A stretch of 64,000 nucleotides of DNA from Ascoidea tarda (nom. inval.) (Eukaryota; Ascomycota; Saccharomycetes; Ascoideales; Ascoideaceae). This document shows positions 1-9,488 of the stretch, in pieces. The DNA is taken from NCBI GenBank assembly GCA_030560485.1, contig JAKTTS010000013.1, positions 1 through 64,000 of the forward strand. The letters are read 5' to 3'. The number at the start of each line of letters is the position of its first letter. The stretch's first letter is position 1. The notes under the pieces were generated by a model that ran no database searches, had not been told where the DNA came from, and was given only the letters and a program-made list of their open reading frames with translations. The position numbers were made by a program, and so were the translations under genes.

Positions 1-900
1 CGAATTGGATTTGTGTCGAAACAATATTTCTGAAATATCACGTCTATCAAAGCTAATTTAAAATTTTTGAATTTATCCAATAATCAAAAAATTCATGTTT
101 ACTTTTTAAAATTAGATATAATCAACAGAGAAGGCAACGCTAATGATCATCATTGTGATCAAGAAAATGAAAGTGTTCAAACTATTATAAAATTTAATCG
201 GTATATCCGATCTAATGGCGATATTAGCAGACCAATTATTATTATATTTCATCGTGAAGATAATAAAATTTTTGAAAGAGATTTTGTTACTCAGCCTCTT
301 TATCAGTTTTATAAATGGGCTTATAAACAGGATTTGGCACTGGGTTTAGATTCAGAAAATCCTATTTTAATTCATCAACTACCGAGTTAAGAAAATAATT
401 TCAATAATAATCTTATGTAAGAACAGGTTATTACTATAGCTCATAATTTAAGTTTTACTAATATTCAACTCTTAGCTAAACTAAATTCATTGAAAATATT
501 AAATATTCATCAAAATTAGATAGTTTGGTTTATCTAGAAGGTAATCATAATAAAATTAAAAATTTTTTCCAATAGTTAAATTGCAAGAACTTCAAGAATT
601 ATTATTAGATGATAATCAGGTTTCAGAATTAGAAGAAATTAACAAGTTAGTGAATGTTGTAAATCTTAGTTTGAGCAGAAATTTAATTGAAAATGTTAAA
701 AACAACCTTTTTATCTTGTGGAAATGAAACATTTTTAAAAAAATTGAGAAAAATTCGAATTTCTCAAAATGAAATTGGAGATTTGGAAAATAGAAATAGG
801 AATCAGATAAATATTTCTCCAAGTGTTAGAAACGTATATTTTTGAGTTGACGGACTTGTACCGAATTAAATTTGAATTACAGTTGCTGATAAAACAAAAT
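1..900 (+). pseudogene. decayed F-box/LRR family gene, cut by the window edge
   Basis: All three forward frames carry pieces of SDS22-type leucine-rich repeats in the right order, so this is a broken gene and not chance. Near base 1 a frame reads ELDLCRNNISEISRLSKLI; from about 60 another reads FLNLSNNQKI; 67-390 is a 107-codon open stretch; around 430-500 comes AKLNSLKILNIHQN; around 580-700 comes LQELQELLLDDNQVSELEE and then VNVVNLSLSRNLIENV. The frame changes and stops between these pieces rule out one continuous product. The closest intact relative in the window is the gene at 15030-16427, which has the same N-x-I-xx-I-ENL repeat style. The F-box end would lie left of the window. The exact right end of the relic is uncertain. 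Confidence 0.7.
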
Positions 901-1520
901 AATTTGCGGTATATTCTTACCAAAGGCAATAATAACACAGCGAGGGTGCTGCCTCTGATAAAGCAGTAAAATCAATTGACGTCTGTCTTTTTAGAATCAA
1001 GTATTCAGGTTACATAGATTCAATACATATTAATTTTTTGCAAACAACATAAATAATACAGTAGAATTTGAGGATTTTAAAACCCATCAAACTTTGAATT
1101 ATTTAGAGAAGCCATTTAAAATTTACAAAAAAAAATTTTATTCAAATTTAATTAATTTCGACAACATAATTTGTTAACTAGAAACATCACAACTAAATCA
1201 AAAGTTATATTTTTTAATTGTTCATTTGAATGGGTGATTCACTCGGAAATCTAGCGTCAAAACCAGAATTTTTTGCATAAGAAATAGAAAAATTCTCAGA
1301 GAGTTTCTATTTCAAATCCTTTTCAAACTGTTTTTTAAAAATATTGTTTGGGGGTTCAACGACCTTTTGGCTTCAGCCAGAGAGTAATCTGGACCCTTCC
1401 GAACTGAAAAAAATGACGTTGATCAGGTGTGTAAACAAAACCATTCTTGGCCTGTTGTATCTGGATCAGCTATTTTATGCAGTGGAATAACAATAATCCG
1501 CTATTGCTGCATCTTTGATT

Positions 1521-1547
1521 TTGATTAGTGCGATTCATCGCAATCAA
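1521..1547. repeat. interrupted inverted repeat (hairpin 1)
   Basis: TGCGAT at 1529-1534 is followed by TC and then ATCGCA at 1537-1542. The stem continues outward as TTGAT (1521-1525) against ATCAA (1543-1547), with a three-base bulge on the left arm. Confidence 0.7.
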
Positions 1548-1553
1548 CGGCGT

Positions 1554-1583
1554 CGATTTTTGTCCTTAAGAGGACAAAAATCG
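1554..1583. repeat. perfect 13-bp inverted repeat with 4-nt loop (hairpin 2)
   Basis: CGATTTTTGTCCT at 1554-1566 is the exact reverse complement of AGGACAAAAATCG at 1571-1583, with loop TAAG between. It lies 6 bp after hairpin 1, far from any intact gene. A transcription terminator role is not expected here, and its function is unknown. Confidence 0.85.
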
Positions 1584-3141
1584 TTGCTTGCGTAGAATCG
1601 TTGCTTATGTAAAACACATTTTTTCAAATTTTTATTTTTTCATTTTATAAATTCGATACAATTGGTACAATTTGAACATTTTTTTAAAGCAAAACAAAAG
1701 CAGTGCGCCAAAAGCATTTTTATCATTACCAAAAACAGAGTGAAAAACAAAATCCCTTTTCTTAATGGGATAGAATTTCGAAATTTTTAATAAATGTCAA
1801 TTAATTTCTTTTGTAAAGGGAATGAAAAAGTTTGCATTCAGTTGCATGGACTGCACTAATTTTGATGCAAGTATTTAAAATTTTATTGGACTCAAATAAC
1901 ATGGCGGCTTTGAATTGGCTGCTATGTTGTTCCGATTAAGTAAAGATTTTAACTCAACAGTACTAGGTTTTATTAAATATTTATTGTTGTATGTATATAA
2001 ATGTTACTATTGTCAAATGAAATGTATTGTCTATTATCAGATCTTTAGTCCTCAATATGAGAGCTCAAAGTGTCAAAGTTTGGAGTTTTGCTTGCCGTAA
2101 CAATCAAGAGTATGGCAGGTGCTACTAGCAATAACCACACCAATGTTTTTCAAATAAGAATGAAAGAAGATAGGTTTTTTATTGAACTCGTATTCAATAT
2201 TTTGGTTTCAATTTGTTTTGTGATTATTCTATTATTGCCAATATAATTAAGCCTTGGTAATAATTGTTTATCATTTTTTGTTTAAACAAATGTTTGCATT
2301 TCCAAAGTCGAATTGGCACTCTAATTCTTAGAATTGATCAAATGTATTTTAATTATTACAAAACGTATCTTTATTTTTACCATATTCAAAGAATTTAAGT
2401 TTATATTGATAATATTATTAGTGTATAAGTCATTAAATCCATCAACATCAAGACTCAGATGACTGCTCCAATCGACCGGTCTTTTTCTTTTGCCGGCTAA
2501 TGTATTACGGTTAATCCGTCTACGGCGACGAAATTGCTCCATTTCAAACATTTCATAAAACCCATATTCAATTCAGAATAAGCTGACCAAGTAAAAATAT
2601 TGAATTATACTATTCCATTGTTATACTAACACAACAGTAGAGCAAATTAATCACTGACTCATCCAGAGATCACACAGTACAAATTTACAACTTCTGTTTA
2701 GCATCCTGCTATCTTCTTATAAATGGTTGCTTTTATCACTCAATTTCTCTTCTAAATCAAATTTCCTACATCAAAATCATAAACAGAAATGGAAATCACT
2801 TTTCATAGATATCACTTACCAAATTGACAAGATCAAAATCAATCAACCTACAGAATAGTCTCACTTCTAATAATTTTTTATACGATCCAGTTCAATTGTA
2901 GTTTTTTGTCATAATTTTCCTACAAAAATGTCATTTTCATAATTTCATTTGTATCAACGGCTTTTTATTATGGAATAAGACAAATAAAACGCTTCTTCAC
3001 TGAATACTGATTTTCACCATTTATAAAAATAATATTTGTGTTCTAAATTCAATAAATACTTAGTTTTAATGATAAATATACTCACTTTTGAACAAAAATG
3101 AAACAAAGTGTATTGGTTTTCAAATAATCATTCGTAACAAA

Positions 3142-5123
3142 TTATTCATTCAGCTGTGACACACATTCCTGGTCAAATAATCTTTCAAACTGTTCAAACC
3201 GTTCTTGTAAGTCTTTTAAGGTTCCAAAAAAATACAGGTCTTCAATATCTAAATGATTCAATTCACCAATATTTAAAAAATTCAATTTATCAATAAAAGA
3301 TTTTATTCGAGCTCTTTCGGTTTCTTCATCAATCGACGGCATTATTTTGGCTGTTGCAGTTTCTTCACCAACCTTATTACCTTTCAAATTAAGAACTTTT
3401 AGATTTGTTAAATTTGATAGATTTTCGATTTCAGAAATCGTATTATTCAGCAATTCCAATATAGTGAAGTGAGTCAAATTTGGAAAATTCTGAATTTGGT
3501 TAATCTAATTCTTACTAAGATTTAATTTATTCAACGCAGTTAATTTTGACAATCCATCAATTTCTGTGATGATATTGCTAGACAAATTAAGGTCTCCAAG
3601 ATTAACCAACCTATCCAAATTTTCAATTTTTTTAATAAAATTGCAAGACAACTCAAGATTTTTAAGGTTAACTAATCTATCTAAATTTTCAATTTTTGTG
3701 ATTCCAGTCAATGAAAAACCTAAAAGTTCTAGATCGACCAATGTATCTAAATTTTCGATCTTTTCAATCCAAGAATTATGTGATAAATTCAAATATTTTG
3801 GATTAATCAATGCATCCAAATTTTCAATCTTCTCAATGTTCGAATTATACGATAAATCCAAATGCTCTAGACTGTTCAATTTATCTAAATTTTCTATTTT
3901 TTGAATGTGGGTATTTGTTAGTATTAGTATCTTTAAATTTATTAACTTATCTAAATTTTCAATCTTTTCAATCACCGGATTATTCGATAAATCCAAATGC
4001 GTTAGATTGTTCAATTTACCTGAATTTTCTATTTTTTTGAATTTTCGTGTGTGATAATACTAATTTTTTTAGGTTCCTTAAATGATCTAAATTTTGAATT
4101 TGCTCAAACATCAGATTATATGATAAATCCAAATATAGTAAATTAATCAATTTGTCTAGATTTTCTATTTTTACAATGTTTGTATATGTCATGATTAATG
4201 TTTTTAAATTTTCAAGGTTATCGAAATTTTCGATCTTTCTAATTTCCCGATTGTGTGATATATTCAAACATTCTAGATTGACAAATTTATTTAGACTTTC
4301 AATTGTTTCAATTTCTGTGTTGTTTATTGTTAACTTCCTTAGATTGGTTAGTTTGTCAGACTTTCCAATTTGATTTTCTTGTTGAAATTTTTTTTTCAAT
4401 ACATCTCTGAATGACTTTTCTATATTTCTTATATTAGTATTATTTAAATTATATTTACTAAATTTAAAAACCCAAAAAGTATTATCCACATTTATTTCAA
4501 TCAAGTTTTCATAAAATTTACCACGTTTAGTATGATAATTTAGATGATCGATTTTATGTAAATTGTGAGATTCAACACGGGGTATTTTTAGGAATTTTGG
4601 TAGTTTATTCCAGTCTGAATACCCAAAGCAAATTGCAATATCTTTCAAATGTCGTGTAGGGTTTAATATAATTTTTCCAATTGTACCAGACTTGTTACTA
4701 TTGTCGAAAAATTCAATAAAGTTACAAATAAAAAGCTGAAAATGTTCTATTATGTTTGAATTATCTAATATTTGATTTAGAATATTAAGTTGCATTTCCT
4801 TCAAAGACCTAAAAAACAATCTCACAATTGTGCAAATCTTTAATATTTCAGACTTAAATAGATGCAAATGATTGAAATGAATCTTTAAAAATGGTTGGTT
4901 ATTCATTATAAACAGTTGAGATAATACTATATCTTTAGAGTAATGATGACGCTGAAAATTGGATCCAATTACTATCTGTTAAAGTGAATAACCACAATTT
5001 ACCCATTGGCAAACGAATGAATATCATAGTGAGCAACTCAAGAGGGAGCTTATCAATAAAGCGTCCGAATGGTGACATCACTTGCATTTGATTTGAATCA
5101 TTAAGAGATTCCCCATAGTACAA
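3142..5123 (-). pseudogene. F-box/LRR protein gene, broken
   Basis: Reading on the minus strand, four consecutive open pieces form one protein plan. 5123-4935 has an F-box-like start (FIDKLPLELLTMIFIRLP). 4906-4016 has a middle region leading into LRRs (ENLDKLINLLYLDLSYN). 4014-3505 has about seven 22-residue LRRs. 3477-3142 has a last LRR plus a C-terminal tail. Three lesions separate them: a frame change near 4906-4950, one extra A in a seven-A run near 4030 that shifts the frame inside an LRR, and a single in-frame TAG at about 3502-3504, after which the LRR consensus resumes in the same frame. The layout matches the intact gene at 15030-16427. The lesions are few and simple, so the gene died recently, is an allele, or contains assembly errors. 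No in-frame ATG precedes the F-box except MQVMSP at 5087. Confidence 0.8.
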
Positions 5124-6176
5124 TTGATAGGTATGGATTTTGTAGTAGTCAAGTGAATCAAAGCACTTGTTGGTTAAATGATCTAGCTAGAAATGAACAG
5201 AAGAAAAATACTTGAAGTATTTATATCTTTAATTATCGGATAAAAGCATATTTGAAGACATTTCTGAGTATAATTGTTTAATTAAGTAATGCTCTGAGCA
5301 ATATCCTATGCAAATATTGCGGCTCCAATATAATCACTGGGGCAATATAGAGTTGACTGATTATATTCAATAAATAATCTATATATATTAAATGAATTAT
5401 TTAACCTCTGATTCTCATGTTTTCCAGTAGCAGAGTAGTGATACTGTATTCCATTTGGGGTTGATATAACTCAGTCTATTTGCATTGATGGTTATCTTGA
5501 GCACATCAAGCCAAACCAACCTTGTAGAATGACCATAAAATTGATTCAGAAACTGTTTTTCTTTCTATCAGAAGGTTTGCAAACAATAGATTAATAACAG
5601 AATTCATTACCGAGTAGTCTGATTTAATTCAGCTATTATCATATACTTTACAGCATTGTGTGTCGATTTAATATTCCAATCATAAAACATTTGATAATTA
5701 ATCCAAAGAAGGCCATAATTATTTGAAATAATAAAGCACCAGTGTAATAGCGTTGAACTATTCTCACCAATTGTCTATTTGCATCTCTGATCCAGATATG
5801 ACTCTTGTGTTAGCCTCTCTGCTCAGAATAACACCAACTGAACTAGTCAATTGGAGATTGGTTCTGATACACCATCTCCATAAAATACACTGGTGCTTAG
5901 ATCTCTTACCATTAATTGCAACCACCTCCCAGCAACTACTACCCTGAGAGTTCTAGTTCAACGGTACTTCCACCTTCTAGCAATTAACAAAGCTGATCTA
6001 CTGAAATCAAGTCCAGCATATACAATACGTGATTGTAAATGGCGATTCAAAGGGAACTGGAGACTTAAGCACCGAACATCTGAGGAAGTGGCCAATAGAA
6101 ACGCGCCATTTCGCGATGTTAATCAAGTGGATATAATCAGCGTTGCTTGAAGCTTCAGTGCTATCCAGCTGTGGAA
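5124..6176. other. spacer and BNA7 promoter region
   Basis: No gene is supported in this kilobase. The forward frames 5753-5947 and 5893-6150 overlap each other, lack family motifs and run into the BNA7 leader, so I treat them as chance. The last 200 bases are somewhat less AT-rich than the rest and probably hold the BNA7 promoter. Confidence 0.55.
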
Positions 6177-7091
6177 ATGAAAACAGACTATCGCAGAGAA
6201 ACCATCCAGTATGGTGCCCATGAGAGACAGGTAGTATGCCATTATGTTCGTGGCAGTAGCGCTTCTGTTCAAGCTGAGCCTCAAAGCCTGGACCATGTAG
6301 TGAGTATTTTTATTCATGGTGGAGCCTGGAGAGACCCATTAAACACCTGCTTTGATTCTGATAAGCTATTTGAACAGTTCGCTGCTATTGAGAACGAAAA
6401 AACCCAGCAGACTGCTATCGCAATCACAGACAACTTCTATTCAATTGACTACAGATTGGCTCCCATCCACAAGTTTCCCTCTCATTTGTTAGATGTCCTC
6501 TCTGCTCTTACATTGATCCTGGGGCATTTAAAACAGAAAGGAATTGGTTTGAACAGCGAAAAAATCAAAATAAATTTAATTGGTCATTCTGTGGGTGCGA
6601 CGTTGATATTGCAGGTGTTGAATTACAGCTCTATCCTATCCCAATGGTTTGAACTGAACCCAGGTCAAGATAAAAGTGGAAATCAGAAAGAAAAACAGAT
6701 TTTGCAATCGTTTAGTAAATCCTTTCCTGAGAAAAGCTTGAATAATATCTACCTATTGGATGGAATTTACAACATTGAATCGCTAATAAAAGAATATCCT
6801 TCATACAGCTTTTTTGTTAATGAGGCGCACCAGAATGAATTCGATTACACCTCATCATCAAACTTCAGCGACTTGTTTAGTGATATTCTGAAAACTCTTG
6901 AGTACAGCCAATTCGTTATTGTCCATTCCTACCAAGATCAACTACTATCGTTGAACCAAACCAGACAGTTTGTTGCTGATGTTCTAGAAAAATACCAGCT
7001 CAGATACACACTCTCTGTTGGCGACTTTGGCACACACAACGAAGTGTACGAGACTGTTTCCACTGCCAACCTCATCCTCAAAACCACCTAA
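6177..7091 (+). CDS. BNA7: kynurenine formamidase (arylformamidase)
   Basis: Alpha/beta-hydrolase that removes formate from N-formylkynurenine, the second step of the tryptophan-to-NAD (kynurenine) pathway in the cytosol. Visible motifs are the oxyanion-hole HGGAW at residues 47-51, the nucleophile elbow GHSVGAT with Ser138, YLLDGIYNIESLIKEYP, the acid-region VHSYQDQLLSLNQT and the catalytic-His region GTHNEVY. These match yeast Bna7 segment by segment (Bna7 has VGHSVGAT, LLDGIYSLKELLIEYP and VHSYSDELLTLRQT). At 304 residues it is somewhat longer than the S. cerevisiae protein. I start at the ATG at 6177; the frame is open further upstream but has no ATG there. The next gene downstream is MRPL16, on the same strand with its own promoter. 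Confidence 0.88.
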   Translation: MKTDYRRETIQYGAHERQVVCHYVRGSSASVQAEPQSLDHVVSIFIHGGAWRDPLNTCFDSDKLFEQFAAIENEKTQQTAIAITDNFYSIDYRLAPIHKFPSHLLDVLSALTLILGHLKQKGIGLNSEKIKINLIGHSVGATLILQVLNYSSILSQWFELNPGQDKSGNQKEKQILQSFSKSFPEKSLNNIYLLDGIYNIESLIKEYPSYSFFVNEAHQNEFDYTSSSNFSDLFSDILKTLEYSQFVIVHSYQDQLLSLNQTRQFVADVLEKYQLRYTLSVGDFGTHNEVYETVSTANLILKTT

Positions 7092-7178
7092 ACAATAATT
7101 ACTCGATCATCATAACACCCATTAAATAAAAATACTAAAACTCAGTTGATGAAATGTAAAATATAAAGTTTACCTTTA

Positions 7179-7184
7179 CACGTG
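7179..7184. promoter_or_regulatory. CACGTG box upstream of MRPL16
   Basis: A CACGTG E-box (Cbf1/bHLH type) lies about 100 bp before the MRPL16 start codon. The same hexamer also sits upstream of TRM61 and the mitochondrial HMG-box gene in this window. That it regulates MRPL16 is inference. Confidence 0.4.
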
Positions 7185-7280
7185 ATGGTTATATCTCAAT
7201 TTATTCCCAAATCGATCTTTTCACTCTTTTTGAATATCGAATAACGATTTGACTGTTTTAACCCAGACTTTTTTCCAAAG

Positions 7281-8033
7281 ATGTTTTTAGGTCTTCGTCC
7301 CTCTATCGTAGGATATGGCTCTTTAGGTGTGTGGATTCTGCTTTATTTTTGATATCCCTTTTTTCTTGCTTCTTTCTTTCACAACTAATATTAACATGTC
7401 CAATTTTCTCACATAGGCCTTTCCAAACTAAACCAATTTATCACAAAACGTCTTGGTCATGAATATGCCCCCAGATTCAAACGTGTAAGAAAAGGTCACA
7501 AGGGCAGAGTGCCTGTTCGTACTGGGGGCTCAATAAAGGGCTCCACGATTGTCTTTGGCAGTTATGGTTTAAGATTGAAATCAGAAGGTGTTAGATTGTC
7601 TGCTAAACAACTCCAAGAAGCCGACGTTGTTATAATGAGAGCCATGAGACCCATCAGCGGCAAATTGTACAAAAGATTTGTTTGCAGTGTTCCTGTTTGT
7701 GTTAAAGGAAACGAAACTCGTATGGGTAAAGGTAAAGGTGCATTTGATCATTGGGCTGCAAGAGTTCCAACTGGCAAAGTATTGTTTGAAATCGACGCTC
7801 CAAATTTACACGAAAGAGTCGCAAGAGATACTCTTAGAAAAGCTGCTCAAAAACTATCTGGTGTCTATGAAACTGTCACTAAAACAGATCCACCAAGAGT
7901 AAGTTTACATCGCACAATTCCAGTTCCTCCAAAGGAAAACGTCGTCTCTAAAATGATAGCAAACCCATCAAAGGAACTCAAGAATATACTAGAAGGTAAA
8001 AAACGTGAATATAAATTGTACAGAGGTTGGTAA
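7281..8033 (+). CDS. MRPL16: mitochondrial large-subunit ribosomal protein uL16m
   Basis: Two exons: 7281-7326 and 7417-8033. Exon 1 gives [15 protein letters not shown], and splicing in phase 1 continues as [21 protein letters not shown], then the uL16 core. The core includes [52 protein letters not shown] (the peptidyl-transferase-centre loop) and [10 protein letters not shown]. It closely matches yeast Mrpl16, including HEYAPRFK just before the core and the tail YKLYRGW. The protein should reach the matrix through its N-terminal presequence and sit in the large subunit near the tRNA acceptor end. Without the splice the reading frame has no ATG before the conserved start of the core, which supports the intron. 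Confidence 0.93.
7327..7416 (+). other. MRPL16: intron of MRPL16
   Basis: 90 nt. The donor is GTGTGT (non-consensus), a TATTAAC branch-point-like heptamer lies at 7389-7395, and the acceptor is ACATAG at 7416. Splicing joins phase-1 exons and restores the conserved protein. Confidence 0.85.
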
Positions 8034-8118
8034 ACCATTTCTTAGTATCCTTTTTCTTATTTATTTATTTATTTACTTATTTACTTATTAATTAATTCTT
8101 GTATAAATTTATTCCGTA

Positions 8119-9207
8119 TTAAACCCTATTCTTTTCAAGTATAACCATTGTTTTAGCTAAAAATCCTTCTAAATGAAATATAGCTTTGGAACCAAGATTT
8201 AATCTTTCATTAAACACACTGGCAGCATCTACTATTTGAAATTTAACGTCGTCGTTTTCAATTCTCTCATTGCAAATCAAAAAAAATGCCAATTTTTTCA
8301 ATATTATAATAGGTGGAATACAATGACTTATTAACTCATACAAAATTGACCTTGATTGTGATAGAGTTGAAACTGATCTGTTTTTCAATACTGAATTTGA
8401 TAGATTTTTAATAACCAATTCCCAATCCAATTCAATTATCGGGGTATCTACAGTCAATTTGTTGTGAATCATTACTAACGATTCAAATAACAAAATCGCC
8501 TTTCTAAGATTTCTCTCGGAATTCATGGAAATCCTGTTTAATATTTTCAAACACTCTCGATCATTCTGAGGCAATTGATTTTTTTCTTGTAAATTTTCCT
8601 TTTTACTAATTTTCAATAAAACCTGATTGATCTCTTCAATTGTAGCCAATGAGCATCGTATCAACAAGGTTCTGGATTTGATTGGCAGTATAATGTTGGA
8701 CGTGGATTCTGCGATCAAGATTAACCTGATATTGGTTGAGTACTTTTCCATTGTTCTTCTTAACGCAGCCTGAGCATCTCTAGTCAACGACTCTGCATCA
8801 TTGATTATAACCACTTTGAATCGATGTTTGCCAGTTTGAAAGTCAATCTGTTCAGTTTGTCCAATCTCTTTTAATAGCTCTTGAATAACTATTCTATCGT
8901 TATTCCCCATATCTGAGGGAGTGATCTCAATGTGGTAGTTGGAGGAGATCACATTGAACTCCAATTTACGGTTTGTTGGTGTTGTAAAAGTCCTAACATC
9001 AATCTTCATCTTCTCAATACCTGAGCCATACAATTCATTCAAGGTTGCCAATATACTTGTTTTCTTACCACCGCCAGAAGGCCCTTTGATCAAAAGAGGA
9101 GGAAAATCTCCCGAAGAAGCTAGAGCTTTCAATCGATTGGCAACATCTTGGTGAAAATCGAGAGATGCTAGTGTTTTAGGTCTGTATCTATCCACCCATA
9201 ACGACAT
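8119..9207 (-). CDS. RFC5: replication factor C subunit 5
   Basis: Small clamp-loader subunit, corresponding to yeast Rfc5 and human RFC3. RFC loads PCNA at primer ends and also serves alternative loaders in checkpoint and cohesion functions. Key sequence: MSLWVDRYRPKTL at the N-terminus, a Walker-A-like GPSGGGKKT at residues 42-50, EITPSDMGNNDRIVIQELLK, a degenerate Walker B (VVIINDAE) as usual for this non-hydrolysing subunit, ALRRTMEKYS (the SRC-like motif), and the C-terminal collar ending in LGSKAIFHLEGFLAK. The length is 362 residues against 354 in S. cerevisiae. I place the start at the ATG before SLWVD; an in-frame ATG three codons upstream (MLR) is less likely. Confidence 0.95.
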   Translation of the reverse strand: MSLWVDRYRPKTLASLDFHQDVANRLKALASSGDFPPLLIKGPSGGGKKTSILATLNELYGSGIEKMKIDVRTFTTPTNRKLEFNVISSNYHIEITPSDMGNNDRIVIQELLKEIGQTEQIDFQTGKHRFKVVIINDAESLTRDAQAALRRTMEKYSTNIRLILIAESTSNIILPIKSRTLLIRCSLATIEEINQVLLKISKKENLQEKNQLPQNDRECLKILNRISMNSERNLRKAILLFESLVMIHNKLTVDTPIIELDWELVIKNLSNSVLKNRSVSTLSQSRSILYELISHCIPPIIILKKLAFFLICNERIENDDVKFQIVDAASVFNERLNLGSKAIFHLEGFLAKTMVILEKNRV

Positions 9208-9364
9208 TCTGAGCAAGTGAACAGTGCGATAGGTCTGAATAAAGATTAAGCAAAGCTAAAAATGTTTGTTGATTGATTTCAATTTCGTAGTGAGAGAAAA
9301 AAAAAACAAAAAAAACAAAAAAATAAGACACAATTTTCAAGCCGTTTTGAACCCAAAAACAAAG

Positions 9365-9400
9365 CCAAAAATAAAACCAAAAATAAAACCAAAAATAAAA
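9365..9400. repeat. 12-bp tandem repeat, three exact copies
   Basis: The unit CCAAAAATAAAA is repeated three times head to tail in the spacer between RFC5 and TAH18. This makes the reverse strand look open (aromatic-rich frame 9188-9475), which is an artefact of the repeat. Confidence 0.9.
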
Positions 9401-9488
9401 CAAGGTGATTATCATCTTATTGGAAAAGGTATTTATTAAAATAACTACTACTCTATAAAGAATTATATATTGCAAGATGCTTAATGCG

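Larger units (their letters stand above)
901..3141. other. gene-poor spacer between two LRR pseudogenes
   Basis: I see no supportable gene in these 2.2 kb. Short open frames (1915-2100 plus, 2321-2551 minus) have no family signature. The minus frame near 2455-2550 is arginine-rich but unrecognised. The stretch from about 1345 to 1620 is less AT-rich than its surroundings and contains two strong inverted repeats (listed separately) and a direct repeat of TCGTTGCTT. A TACTAAC followed by CAG at 2624-2637 looks like an intron end, but no matching donor or exon was found. Confidence 0.6.

Noticed and set aside
9188-9475. Aromatic-rich minus-strand frame upstream of RFC5
   Set aside because: Its repeated Phe-Trp residues come from the 12-bp tandem repeat at 9365-9400, and it overlaps the RFC5 start.
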